Shown here: in pieces, positions 1-12,389 of the stretch
Numbering within the stretch: position 1 is the first letter of the stretch
Layout of the letters: every line of letters starts with the position of its first letter
Made by a program: the position numbers and the translations under genes
Origin: Ignelater luminosus
Taxonomy: Eukaryota; Arthropoda; Insecta; Coleoptera; Elateridae
NCBI GenBank assembly: GCA_011009095.1
Contig: VTPC01003451.1
Span: forward strand, 85,686-149,685
Direction: 5' to 3'
Length of the DNA stretch: 64,000 nt
The notes under the pieces: model-generated
What the model saw: the letters and a program-made list of their open reading frames with translations, nothing else
What the model was told of the DNA's origin: nothing
The model's database searches: none

Positions 1-961
1 ATTGTATGATGAGTCATCAACTAAGGATTCGTCTGCAATACTATCTGTCTGCAGTAATCTTTCCATGTCTTCTTCTAATATTCCATTAGAGATCGCTTCC
101 AGAAGCTTCGTGATAGCTCGTGTTTATTGCCCACTGAACATATTCTAAGCCTGTAGACCACGATGAAGTCTTGTTATCACGCATTCATGCAATTAATGAA
201 TCTTTTACACTGGCATTACTTCCTTCCACACAGCCTTGGCTTTGAGGATGTCTAGGTCTGCCATTTACAAGGACCAAGTCTTGCCAAAGAACTGCTAATT
301 CTTTTATGATATTTGCAGTAAATTCTCTGCCATTATCAGATTGTAATACACGAGGTGCCCCAAAATCAGAAAAGATGTTGAATAGCTCTTTCGCCACTTC
401 ATCTGCTCGCTTAGAAGTCAAAAGCTCGCAATAAACTAAATTTTGTTAAATGTTCTTTATAATGCAGTATATACCTGTATGGACCGTCAGGTAAACTTTG
501 AAAATCAATTATATCCATCTGTGCTCTTTGGTTCAAATCCTGGGTAATTATTGGACGAACTACAATACCAGCTTGTGTAATTTTCTTACTTTTCTCTGTA
601 CAACGTTCGCACTGCTCTATATATCTTTTAATCATAGACATCGGAATATTTGCATAATTTTCTGCCACTTTTTTATACGTCTTCTTCTCCCCCTTATGAC
701 CACAAGCTACGTGCAAATCTCGAATAACGTTAAGTTCGTGATTCTTAGTTGTCATAATCCTGTTATCTTTAATACGGCATACTTTTGTTACTCCTGCTAG
801 GTTTGTTAAATTAAACGAACTTTTGATGTGATAAAATTGACGATTTTTATTAATATTGGGTTACTTCTCATATATTGCCTTTAAAGTCTGTATTAGTTCA
901 TTTTCATAATCCTCAGTCCATCACACAGTTTTCTTATTATCTATTATTGCTATTTGAGCCA
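1..961 (-). pseudogene. KRBA2-like integrase-core gene, broken and cut by the window edge
   Basis: Retroelement-type integrase read leftwards from an ATG at 961. In order it shows an HHCC zinc-binding motif (H and H in HVACGHK, then CERC, about 690-600), an RNase-H-fold core with the first acid in MDIIDF (about 518), the second in SDNGREF (about 340) and the third in GCVEGSNAS (about 215). Proteins of this kind are usually annotated in insects as KRAB-A domain-containing protein 2-like and derive from transposon or retrotransposon integrases. The frame is broken several times: an in-frame TGA close to the start, a shift at about 415-425 between the two core halves, a stop at about 185 where a Trp codon would fit, and a further shift near 90. 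The rest lies beyond base 1. Family assignment is by motif recognition only. The breaks make it a pseudogene. Confidence 0.75.
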
Positions 962-2747
962 TATTATATATTTTTTAAAAGAAAACAGAACAAAAACACA
1001 CTATCAACGTTTATCTCAGCGCACTAAAACATGACTAAAAAACAAACATAACCTTTAATTCTGGATTATGCTCAATGCGCGTAAAAAGCAAAGAATTATT
1101 TGCCGAATTCGTATAATAAGCAATAAGCAAAGATATTGCCAATTTCATGAACTAGGCCAAATATTGCGCAATATGTGTATTAGGCATTTCCGTAAATTCG
1201 GCGTAACATATACATAACAACGTGCTGAGTATAAACGGTGAAAATAACTTAACAAGGTAATAACAATAAATAAGGTCAAGAATATATTCTTAATGGTATG
1301 AAGCAGCTTAATATACTTTTTTCTGTTGCGTTGGCCAGAATTGCAACGTTGGTGGTTTAGCACATTCCTTCACTTATAAAATTAAAGATTTTTGATTAAT
1401 TTTGTAGGAAAACTGGAAATGATGAGACCTTTCTTTAGCAAGAGAAAACTGTTTGATTTTGGAATAAAATGATTAATTTCAAGATTGAACATATTGGAGG
1501 CTCGAGAAATGTTTTGAAGAGAAAATGTGAATGTCGCATATTTAAATGAGTGACATCTCTGTTGTAAAAATTAAATTCTTTATTATTTGAAATGAAATTC
1601 TTAAAAAATAGTTGAATGAAATCTGTTTAATTTTCAAAATTGAACATCATATTGGCAAGAGATCTGTGAATAACTACACAGTCATACGAGCCAGCTAATG
1701 TTTAAATCCCTCAGTAGTACAGTAATGTTAAGGATTTGTTACTGCTGGCAAGGAGATGATTGCTCTTTAACTTGTGTAAACTGCTTTATTTATTTATCAA
1801 ATTTGAATTTTTCATCCTATGGAGCATCTATGAAAGAAACTGAAACGAAGATTAGGTACTAATGTAAGATCTTATGAGTAAAGAAGAATGCAGGAACAAT
1901 TGTATACTATAATTTGCCGTAGATTACCTTTAGACCGAAACCAGAAGGCTATTTGACTTTATTGATGTGGAATTGTTTGAGAGAACGTAAAGCACCTACT
2001 GTAACATGGAGTAGTAGATGTAGCGTTTCGTAAGTGCTCTTGGTTTTAGTAGTATTTGTCAAAGCTTGGATGACGACAATTTTGGGGTTATTCTATTATT
2101 TGTTATAAAATATCATGAAACTTTACTATTGACCCTGGTATAATTGATGTATTATCCTTATTTTTAGAACGAGTTATTTGTTTAAATAGCACAGTTTTTA
2201 ATCAATCTTGTTGTAATTAAATATACACCATGTAAATTCAAATTACCCTCTTTCGATGACGTCATTATTTGATCCCGACGGCTTTTTGGTAAATAAAGCT
2301 ATCATTATGCTTAAGGGTCCATTTTAGAGAGTCTTTTATCTGTTATTCTTATCTATTATTATTAAATAATAGTTTCTTTTCTTTTTTTAAGTTAAAATAG
2401 TATTCTAGTTACATTTTTCTTGAAAATAGTATACACGAGATATTCTCGCATTACAAATTAGTGACGCATAGGAATCTTTTGAAACGTACAAGGGGCTAGG
2501 ACTTTGAACACGTTTATATTTACACAGTGGTTGAAATGTGGTTGTAGTATATCCATGTTTTACAACCGAAAATTGAAATCGTTTACCTTTGAATTCATAA
2601 TCGCTATACGGTCTCGACGAGTTGACTGATATGAGATAACAGTATCGGTTGGCAAATCATTCCTACGGTTATACATACATAACACATAAGTGATTAATAT
2701 TATGTGGTATAAAGTTGTAGGTGTGGTGCATACATACTCCATGTGGA
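962..2747. other. A+T-rich stretch with no recognised gene
   Basis: No frame shows a recognisable domain and no clear terminal inverted repeat or tandem array was seen. It separates the integrase relic from the probable start of the claudin-like gene. Confidence 0.4.
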
Positions 2748-2755
2748 TATAAATA
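2748..2755 (+). promoter_or_regulatory. TATA-box-like sequence upstream of the candidate claudin start
   Basis: TATAAATA lies about 50 bp upstream of the candidate ATG at 2806. Spacing would allow transcription to start near 2780 with a very short leader. In A+T-rich DNA such a match can arise by chance, so the support is weak. Confidence 0.25.
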
Positions 2756-2805
2756 TTATATTGTGAAGGTTTTTACTATATTAACTTTCCTTTAAATAGT
2801 GAAAG

Positions 2806-2865
2806 ATGCCTTATAACAACAGGAGAGAAGTGAGGTTAGCTGTGCGACAACGAAAATATAGAAAA
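2806..2865 (+). CDS. Candidate first coding exon of the claudin-like protein
   Basis: ATG at 2806 opens 20 codons rich in Arg and Lys (starts MPYNNRREV) and ends at 2865 immediately before a consensus donor GTATGT. The phase is 0, which matches the phase needed by the exon at 7526, where the first transmembrane helix begins. A short basic cytoplasmic N-terminus before helix 1 is what this family usually has. The join would give a protein of about 206 residues. The exon was chosen by phase and donor fit only; another first exon inside the 4.7 kb intron cannot be excluded. Confidence 0.5.
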
Positions 2866-3926
2866 GTATGTTAACCTGTATAGTTATCTACACCTCGTTA
2901 TTTAAATAGCATTTTGTAATCAAACAGTTTCGTGCGCTTCGAATTCCAAGGTTGTGGTTTATAAAATAATTATTTATACACGGTGGCATTTGCTAGGGAA
3001 GAACAATAATGAAAGATATTTATTAATAATAATGAATCTTAATCGCAATAAATAAAAAAAATTTCTGGTTGTAAACTTTGAAGATCATTTTTAAAAAAGT
3101 GCAAATTTTATGGAAGTGTATATCTCCTTTACGACACATTTTTTACAACTGATTAATAACACGTAGTACAAGAATTTCAGATTTCTAAACTTTTAGCGTT
3201 TTCGAGTTTTTAGAAGATAGTGCCCTAGAGAAGAAAACATTTTTAAACAAGCCAGTCGCACGCTTTCATTATGTATTATTTACGTCTGCCAGGAGTTCCA
3301 ATCTCTACATTACTACAGTTCAAAATTAAAATCGTAATGTTTCTATTGCTCACAATAGCAGATAAAAGGAAACCTTTCCTAACCTTAACAACGCAAGAAT
3401 GTTGTGTGTCGATCGCCTTCTTCCGAATTATTTGCTTTTATTTTGTGTATACCCACATACCATCAACGCAAGATACTTTTTGATTTGCGAAGAAAAAGTT
3501 TGATCGCAACAGGTACATGATACAATAATGAAAAGAACTAAAATGCGAAGTAAATTGAATTGCAAAATAACCAACCGTTAATGGAATCAGAAAATGCAAT
3601 CAAACCTTCTGAGTGATTCAGTATGTTGTCATTTTATCAGTCGTTGATTATTCATTTGTTTATTTGCTTGGAATAGTATGCTTATCAGAAAGTATTTTTA
3701 AATTAAAAAAAAGAAAACAATAGCTGTTGGAGATTCTTTCATCTCGATATTGTCTTCATGCAAATTCCTCTAAAAAGTCAATTATTCAAAAAATAATTAT
3801 CAACACCCTAAACATTCCATGTTGAAAACGTGTACTCTAAATTTTTCAACACGTTCACCGAATGCGAAAACAGCTATTTTACGATTACTTTTTGTTTTGT
3901 TACAAGAAGACAAAATTTCTTTAATA

Positions 3927-4222
3927 GAACGCCTACTTAATTTTAGTATCATTGAATAACTTTTGTGAAAATGAGTAAATAAAAATCATTCTTGTATTAA
4001 AGAAAGCAATATTTATTCTTTTGTTTTGTCGCTTAAAATTAAATGAATGGTGTCGAGAAAAACGTCATTTGTTATAGAAACCAACTACGGGTACTTGAAT
4101 TTTGGTGAAAGGAAACAGCTTTCGTGTAATATTCCCTAAAAACAAAAGTTGCTATACGACCCTACGTTACTAAAACCATTTAAAACAAAGTGTTCGATCA
4201 TATTAAAATCGAGTAGGCGTTC
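3927..4222. mobile_element. MITE-like element with inverted ends GAACGCCTACT
   Basis: The first ~38 bp (GAACGCCTACTTAATTTTAG...) reappear as an imperfect reverse complement at 4186-4222, bounding about 296 bp of non-coding DNA in intron 1 of the claudin gene. The same terminal sequence occurs near 24297 and again inverted near 24987, so this is a family. No transposase is present. Confidence 0.5.
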
Positions 4223-4274
4223 TGCGTAATCGTTGTAATCGTTATCCTATGAAATCGGATTTAAGAACTTAGTG

Positions 4275-5065
4275 CAGGGTACCCAGCAACCTGGAAAACT
4301 TGAAAATTCTGGAAATGTCAGGGAATTTCTTTATTCAGTAGAAAGATCAGAGAAATGTTAGGGAATTACCCACAAATAAAGAAATCAGGGAAAATCAGAG
4401 AATTTGTCCAAAAACAAAAAAGTCGAAAAAATTCCAATGAAGAAAGCAAACTTACAATTTCCAAACATTTCATGATGTAGGATTTGTTACCTAAATTTAA
4501 GGAACTTACGGACAATGAAAATCATGTCTTATGAAGAGCTTGATATCAGACTCAAGAATAACATTATAAATGCTATTTTTCTCTGATAGTAGTGATCGAC
4601 TTTGGAAAAATTCAAAGTTTCTTTCGTTTTGCATGCTTTATTTCTTTTTATCGTTCTTAGCATATAAAATTCACCAACACACTTTTAATGCCTCTGTCTC
4701 TGTCTCATTTATTTTTCATGACTTTTACTTATCTGAGTTCACCTGTAGTAATTGATGCTTTACATGGTAATATTTCAATTGTGATTTACTACACTGAATT
4801 CATATTTTCAAAAGCCAGAGAAGGTTTTGATGAAAGATGCAAAAGTTCTTGGACTTACTCATTTTATTTCATTATCCCATCATCTATGGTAAATACCATA
4901 GCCAGTCAAGACTGCTATCAATTCTTTGATCTTTTTTGAATGTGGAGATAAGTTGCTTTAAATCTTAGAATAATTTGTCATTGTCAAGTTATTGGGCATG
5001 AAACTTTTTTTAGAAGACCTGGAAAAGTCGAGGAATTGGGTTTCATGATATTGCTGTGCACCCTG
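4275..5065. mobile_element. Non-autonomous hAT-like element
   Basis: Starts CAGGGTACCCAGCAA and ends with the imperfect inverse (TTGCTGTGCACCCTG), about 790 bp. Short inverted ends beginning CAGGG and a non-coding interior fit a decayed non-autonomous hAT element. The 8-bp flanks are not identical, so no target duplication can be claimed. It lies in the claudin intron. Confidence 0.45.
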
Positions 5066-5339
5066 TAAAGATGCCAGAATGGCCCCCAAATCAATACCTT
5101 ACATAGAATTAAAAAGAAAATTTAGGTGACTCGATTACAAAAAACAACTATTTATAATAGCTCAAGCATTCAATAATAATGGAGAAGATCTAAAGAAAGG
5201 CATGAACTTTTAAAATACGTGCTAAATGAATCTTCGTGCTTCACAGTAAAGAACTGCAATTCAATGATATATGGATTGTTGTAAAACATAATGATGGTCA
5301 TCTACTAATCTTGAATTGGGTGTCTGGAATCTAACGGTT

Positions 5340-5750
5340 ACTCTTGAAATCAGCCGATGGTCATAACGACCATCGTAGATGTAACAGCCACCATTGCAGT
5401 TGGTCCCAACAGCTAACATGGATACAACAGCCGCCTATCTTATTGGTCATAATAGCCTGATGTGGGTGGTATAGAGTGTCGCTCTTATCGCCATCATTCT
5501 GCTCGCAACGGCCGTTTATGAATATGTATTTGGTCACTATGGTCATTAAAAGGAGTGACCTCGCAACAGACGTCGACTCCTATGTTGGCTGTTATAACCA
5601 ACCGCAGCAGTAGTTGTTACGTCCACAGTGGACATTGCGACCAAAGACTATTGGTGGTTGTTGGGTCCAAGGCAGCCATTGTGACCATGGACACAATGGC
5701 CAATCTCAAGGGTGACCGTTAGGACTGGTGACCATTGCACTCGAGTCTCT
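5340..5750. repeat. Degenerate tandem repeat rich in GGTC / AACAGCC units
   Basis: About 400 bp of visibly higher G+C than its surroundings, built of imperfect units containing TGGTC, AACAGCC and their complements (GGTCATAACGACCAT at 5359, GGTCCCAACAGC at 5401, GGTCATAATAGCC at 5445, GGTCACTATGGTCAT at 5532, and more to 5740). Units are too diverged to set an exact period by eye. Open frames here follow from the repeat and are not taken as genes. Confidence 0.55.
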
Positions 5751-7525
5751 TTGAATTGTATATGCTCAATAGAGTTGGAAAGTCTTTATTTTATATAAGG
5801 AAATTGAGTGAAAATGTGTATTTGAATATTCAAATGCGCAACTACAAGTTGGTTTTCAAAAATTGCAAATAGAAAATTATTTTCGTTGGTATTAGGGTAA
5901 TGAGACTCAAAATGTATATTTTATCATGTAAGAAAAGATTATACTGTATAATATTGTCCTAATGCTTAACCTTATTGCAAATTCATCATCTCACAGTAAC
6001 GGATATATAATAGTGAGGTCCTAACCCTAATGAGCCTTTAAACTACAAATAATCGCCTTTAAGTGTTCAGTTAGAAAGCCCAAAATAGAATCTTGCAAAG
6101 GGATCCACCACTGTCTCTGTTTATTAAAGACACAAAATGGTAATGAACCTGCATCAAGTAAATCTGATTTATAAGATGCAGTATTAAAAGTTTACCAAAC
6201 AATTGAAGGGTAGTGCTGCAAAACTCACATTTTTACTTAAGTAGGGTCCTATAGTAAATCTAATGGTGTAAACAGTTTGTAGCAAAAGTTAATATTCTGT
6301 TAAAATTAAGTTGAGGATTTGTGTTGATGAGCAAAACTCGCAATTTTCTAGCAATGAATCAAATTAAAGTGGTAAAAGCAGTGGTGTCGGTAGTATTGGC
6401 ACTTCAGAACCAACAGTTAAAATTGAATTTTTACACCAGCACACACTATCCGTCATTTAGGTACAAGACTCAACATTTGTCAAAATTAAATCTTAAATTA
6501 TAGCCAATTTAAATACTCACTCTCTTGAAATTTTTAGGATTAGCAATATTACCTTCCATGTTATCTCTATGTCAAGCTTGATGGACTTTCATTGAATAGA
6601 GTTTGTGCTATGTGTTTTTTTACTATTGTAAAATATTAAAAAGTGGAGAATATGAGTTTTGCAACTACACCCTTCAATTGTATCTATTCTATGTAGGTTT
6701 CTTATGTTTCAGATCATTATATCATTTCCGTCATCTATCTATAGCTTTTTTTTTTAGAGAAAAGCAATTAGAATTTCAACTCACGCTAGCAAAACACTTT
6801 ATTCCATTTTCTCATGAAATTTGTGATTTTTGATTTTATACTTTGCTAGTATCGCAAAGGATATGAGATCTCTATTTTTTTCTGAGAGTTTTGAGTAGTA
6901 GATACATGCTGACTAGTGAGTATAGCGTTCCATAAGATGCATCTAGATGCAAGGAAAGTCTTTAACGAATGCCATGCCAAGGGTACAATGTAATTAATAA
7001 TGGCATTTATTTTCTTTTTTGCTAGCTATCACTTTAATGTTTACAAAGTTGATAAGAGGATTTCCTATTTTGCACAAGATTATTGCAAAAAATATATGAG
7101 AGGTGTTACAACATAAAGCAAGCAAAATCGGTATACCTACTAGTAGTATTAACTTAGCAGTATTTAAGAAACTTCACACGATTCTTTGCCTCTGATTGAT
7201 AGTAGTACTTAGTACTTATTGCTTAGAAAGAAGCTTAATGGTAAATGAAAGGTTAAGTTGCGTAGTATTGACAGTTGGCTAATTCAATTTTAACAAAATT
7301 TATGAGTATTTTTTGGTTATGTTATATTCCCACTATGCTTAATTCTAATTATTCTGGGTTGAAAAATCAAATCACTAAGAATTAACAGAATCGACAAGGA
7401 AAATGGCTATTCTGGTGGTGCTAGCTCATAATTTTGAGCAACAGAATACATCTTACATAAATGTTTTAAGCTTAACTTATTATGAAAAGATTGGTTTGTT
7501 CTAACTCATATTGTTATTGTTTCAG

Positions 7526-10500
7526 GTGATTGCATTTATATGTGGTCTTATAGTAATAATCCTAATGATAATGGGCCTGGCGTCAACAGATTGGTTAATG
7601 GCTGATGGATGGCGGCAAGGCCTTTTTATGCATTGCATAGCAGATGATGCAGAACAGCCATTACCCTTTAATGTACAAGATCCTCCAGGTTGTTATCAGT
7701 CTCGAAGTGAAGGTATAAAATTTTATATTTCTGTTTTTATGTTTCAAATATCTGGATGGCTTTTATGTTTTTTCCAGACTATATTCATGCAGCTGCAGGT
7801 CTGTGCATAATAACCCTTATTACTGATCTGGTCGCCACAATCTTAACTGGTTTAGGACTTAGAACAAAAGAACATCATACCAAATATAAATATTATCGGT
7901 TTGCAGTAATCGTTATGGGACTTGCATGTAAGTTTTTATTTGTGGTAAATTAATCTTATGTGGTGTCTTTTGTATCAGATAAGAAAGTGAGACACTTTTT
8001 ATTTGTCTATTAATCTTAATTTGATTATTTGTATAGATATAATTCAAATATTTTACATGGAGTATAAAGATCAAGACTAAAAGTCTTTGCACATAGAAAT
8101 CAAAATTAAATTTACAAAAGTGATTGATAGTTAAAATAAGAAGATTAATAATAGTAAACAAATGTAATTTTATCAAAATTAGTACGAAATGAACATTAAT
8201 GGCATTGTTAATGTAGAAAATGGTTAATTAAACTTTCCATTCAATCAAGGTGGTCTATATTGTAACATCATTCTAGGCCCTAACCTTGAGCTAACTAAAC
8301 ACATGCCAAATATCTGGGGATATTTATTGATTATTATTATAACAGGCATAAAATATGCTTGATATTGAAAATTAGGCGTGTGACAAGATTGATAGAACTT
8401 CTACGACTTAAATGTTTAAAAGTTTTATACTTTATTGCTCTCCTCGATGGACAAGCTACGTAGCTGTACAAGTACATTTGTCTGCATTAAGTATTTAAAA
8501 TGAATAATATGCTGGCGTGTTTTGGAAATGGTAGCTGTTACATTAAACACAATGAAAAGATGTCGTCATTTAAGTAGAGATGTGACATTAAGAACAATTA
8601 GAATACTTTAAAGTGGAGTTGTGTAGGTGAATAGCTGCAGATTTGGTTACAACACACTAAGATTATCATTCTTAGAAGAACCATCATTAATTGATCTGGG
8701 AGGCTTCTTGGAGTACAAACTTTAACTAGAGTGACTTCATTGTACACAACAGACAGTACAGAAGTACTATTTTTCAATGAAAGTCGTTTTGCTTTGTGTT
8801 CAGATTCAAGAAAGCTTAGGAATATTCAAGAAGTCTACAGCTGTGGAGAAGGAAATGTCATGGTTTGGAGCAGAAGAACTGACCTCATTTTGGTAGATGA
8901 AGTATCAAATACTGTTGGGTGTATAGAATATAAACTGACCAGCAAAAAAAATCGGCCACCCTGAATAATTTCGCAAAACCACCTTGAAAATTATTAATTT
9001 CAATGCCCCGGCGGTTGAATAATGTAATTGAAGCTTGAGATGGACATAGACACTACTAATAATTATCTGGAGGTCCATTATAAACAGCCACATTTATTGT
9101 TTTTATTAAGAAAGTATCTTATTTAGACTGTTTTTGTTACTTCTTAAATTAAATTGAATTCTGTATTAATTTGTCTCGTTTTTTTAGCTAATCTGCACAT
9201 CCTGTGTCAACAATGAATGGTTCTTAAATCAAATAACAATTACTGATTAAAATAATAATTGTTAAAGTGGTTTTGGAGATATTTCAGGGTGGCCGGTTTT
9301 TTTGCTGGTCAGTTTATATTCTTCAGCCTATTGTCCTTCTCTAAGCCGCGGAAATTGAGAAAAATTTGGTCTGTATGCACATGTGGCAAATATAGTTCAA
9401 GAATTTTTTAACATACACAGCATCACCATGTTACCATGGTCTGCATAGTCCCTGGACTTGTATATCTTAGAGCACACATGAGATATGTTGTTCGTAAATT
9501 TGCCCTGAACAGCCAGGTTGCTTAAAAACGCGTTTGTAAATTCAACTGGATTAATAATGGCACATTCATAAATTGCTCAGGTTTAATAACCAGGTTACGA
9601 TCCAACTAACTCAACTTAGCGAGTAGGGTTACACTGGTTACTTGTATGTAGTGAGGTTATATTTATGTTAACAGCAATCCAGCAGCAAGCATTGCTTGTT
9701 GTTATTAATTTATTAGACATGACATTTACAAAAAGTTGCTAGTAATTTTATGTATTAAAGGTAAAGAGAGGAAAAATAGTGGGTCAGTTTCTGCTATCAT
9801 CATTAAACTTAAATATTCTCTAATTACCATGGCAACCATTTTTGTCCTTCTCTTTCTTATTAAGGTCAGATAAAGCTATACCTCTTTAAATTTCTAAAGA
9901 AGCTTCATAAGTTAGTGAAAGGAGAGTAGAAACTGGGCCATGATATTTAAATTGGTATCTGTGGAAACCCAAATACAAAACATTTGGCTAGATGTAACCA
10001 TAGTGACTTTATTGCTTACAAAAGTACTGTAGTAAAACATAGTTCATGAAAATGCTGAAACTGGAGCAAAATGCAATTGAAGAAAACAATCAACCAGAAA
10101 CTATTAAAGAGGGAAATTATTCTAATCACCATTTTATATGAAGAGTACAGGGGGAAAACGATCTAAATCACATTAGACCCGAATATGAGTTATACATCAT
10201 TTCTTATAGTTTTGTTCCTGCTCTTTCACACTGTGTACTTGAAATTAACAAAAAACTGATTTAAGTCACTGCAAACCATGAATAAAAATAGGTACTGTAT
10301 GGAAAACTGATCGAAGTCCGTGCTTTAAATTGAAATACCTCAAAACTATTTAAATGTGGCTTAGATTGTTTTTCCCCTGTACTCTTCATATGTATAATGA
10401 CTTTTGCACCGAGTTTACTGTCTATAGTGTATCTCTCAATTACTTGTAAATAATTAGTAATGCATACTCTTTTTTGCTTTTTAAGTATTAACGTTTGCTT

Positions 10501-11344
10501 TATAATAATAATAGAATTTTCATCATCATCATCATCAACATTACAGTAGCAGCAGGTAGTATTCGTTTTCTTTTTCTTATTAATTTATTTTATTTCATCT
10601 TACAATTAAATTCAAAGGATAAAAGGTAATTAAAGATAGTCTTGATGACAAATACACAGGATGAAGATAACGAATATTAAAATTAAACAAACACAAAGTT
10701 AGGTTGAGGTTATGTTCGTTGTGGTTTGTAACCTTCGTTCGGAAAATGTTCCACTTTGAGTAACTAGAAGGCTGCAACCTCATCAATCTGATGTAGCTGA
10801 CCAGGTTCACCGGGTTATATTTTACAAAAACGCCTTTAGTCGGTGGATGCCAGGGATGACATAACCTATATTTTAAAATTACCCGCATTATGAAACTTTT
10901 ACATTATTGAGAAATGTGACTGAAAAATTTAGAATTTATAAAACAGATAATTACTTATTGATTGTATAAACTTCACATAAGAATAATTAATCACAAAATA
11001 GTAAACTAGTTATTGTCATCATTGCTTCATATTATAATTATAATTTTTTGTTACAGTGGTCTCCATACTCATAGCTTTAATCATCTACCCTGTCTGCTTT
11101 GCAGCAGAATTAAATTTAGGTGAGTATTTGATTTTATTCTGTTGTACACTTTTGTAAACTAATACTGTTATTGTTAATTTTAGGAAACCGTAAAATATGG
11201 GAATTTGGTTGGGCGTATGGTGTGGGTTGGGGTGCAGCAATATTTTTGTTTGGTGGTGTAGTACTCTTACTGTGTGACAAGGAAAGTGAGGAAATTTACT
11301 ACAAAGAAAGAAAAATAGTTCACGATAATGATTCAAGAGCCTAG
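7526..11344 (+). CDS. Claudin/PMP22-superfamily four-pass membrane protein (TMEM47/claudin-like)
   Basis: Four exons: 7526-7712, 7778-7927, 11057-11119 and 11184-11344 (TAG). All have GT/AG borders and consistent phase, giving 186 residues, or about 206 with the candidate exon at 2806. Seen: TM1 (VIAFICGLIVIILMIMGLAS), then a first extracellular loop with the claudin signature W...GLF..C...C (W in STDWL, GLFMHC, PPGC), TM2 from about HAAAGLCIITLI, TM3 starting RFAVIVMGLA and crossing into the 63-bp exon, TM4 in the last exon, and a charged cytoplasmic tail (CDKESEEIYYKERK). Family members sit at septate or tight junctions or act as TMEM47-type junction regulators; which one this is cannot be told from the sequence. 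The usual claudin GLW is GLF here. There is no obvious PDZ-binding C-terminus (ends DNDSRA). A poly(A) signal AATAAA lies at 12226. Confidence 0.85.
8660..9560 (+). pseudogene. Tc1-type transposase relic
   Basis: Two blocks of a Tc1-family DDE transposase survive in intron 3 of the claudin gene. At 8731-8930 the reading contains VLFFNESRFALCSDSR (normally VLFSDESRF...) and later GNVMVW, the region around the second catalytic acid. After the inserted MITE, 9318-9480 reads LQPIV and then, at 9437-9490, W-A-S-DL...EH..DML with in-frame stops, matching the WPA.SPDLNPIEHVWD end of the catalytic core. Many stops and changed catalytic residues show it is long dead. Outer ends were not found, so the limits are approximate. 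Confidence 0.7.
8931..9316. mobile_element. 386-bp MITE inserted in the Tc1 relic, TA target duplication
   Basis: Bounded by TAAACTGACCAGC...GCTGGTCAGTTTA, with inverted similarity continuing inward for roughly 75 bp (CGGCCACCCTGA, then AAAACCAC). A TA dinucleotide flanks each side (8929-8930 and 9317-9318). Removing the element with one TA restores a continuous GAATATTC and joins the two halves of the Tc1 relic. TA duplication and TIRs suit a non-autonomous Tc1/mariner element. Confidence 0.75.
10139..10388. mobile_element. 250-bp MITE with near-perfect inverted ends, TA target duplication
   Basis: Begins TGAAGAGTACAGGGG and ends with the inverse of the same sequence (CCCCTGTACTCTTCA), with about 28 bp nearly identical between the arms. 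TA lies at 10137-10138 and 10389-10390. It sits in intron 3 of the claudin gene. The close match between arms suggests a younger insertion than its neighbours. Confidence 0.7.
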
Positions 11345-12389
11345 TGGCCACAAAGTCTGCCCGATGTTGTTCTCTGATCGTAAGAAGTGTGCAGTCGCTT
11401 GTCTCAAATGAACGAATGGATGTGTGAATAAATGCGTGTTGCAGATGCACCCGATCAGTTTGAATATTGCGTCAAAGGTCCAATACATTAAATTTATTTT
11501 AAAAAATTGATTTTGTGTCCTTCAAGATTACTAAATTTTTAAAACTAAACATATCAGTGTTCTTGCATAGATTGGTGTTAATTTAATTTTATCAAATTCG
11601 AACTGATTGGGATTTTTTATTTATTTTTCTTTGCTTGCCTGGTATTCCCGCCAGTCAGCAGTTTTGTGCTCGTTACCATTTTGTAAGAGCACCTAGTATG
11701 CAGTTTAGCAACTGTCATAATTGAATTGCGTGACTGCATAGGTTTGCTCAATGAATGTGTGCATTGCGCGACTGAGAGACAACCCGGGCAGGCTAGCTGT
11801 GTGAAATAAGACTTGTATTTATATACCACAATTACTGATTAAAATATTAACTGATTTGTGTGTGTACCCGTTAAATATCTGCTTTTGTTTTTATTTTTAT
11901 TATTGTTTTTGTACACACACGAATAATGTTTGTATTTCAGATGTTTATATAGGTATAGGTATAGTTATAAGTGTCTTAGAATCAATGTTAATTTTTATTT
12001 TTACTAGACGTGCAGCTAATAATAATCGTTAAAATAACCAAAAAGGGCATTATTTCTATTTATATCTTCCATTTGTTAATAATTTTATTTATTGCCTTTG
12101 ATATTTAAATTATTGTAACAAAAAAAGGCTCTACAAGCATATCTTCCATTTCATTCTGACCATTGCTAAAGTATAGTCACAGCTCTCAGCCAGATTTGTT
12201 ATCCCTTGTTTGCATGATTTTATAAAATAAAGTTAAACTTACATTTTCCAGTAATTTTAAAGCTGTTTCTTGTAATTAATATATTAAGTAAAGTATTTGT
12301 TGAACAAAACTTGAGATACACAATTAATTACAAAAATTTTGTTTTTATTAAAATGGTCAGTGCAAAAGTATCACATTATTATGATAAAT
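11345..12389 (+). other. Probable 3' untranslated region of the claudin-like gene
   Basis: Non-coding sequence after the TAG at 11342. The clearest poly(A) signal is AATAAA at 12226-12231. Short open frames here show no domain. Confidence 0.4.
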
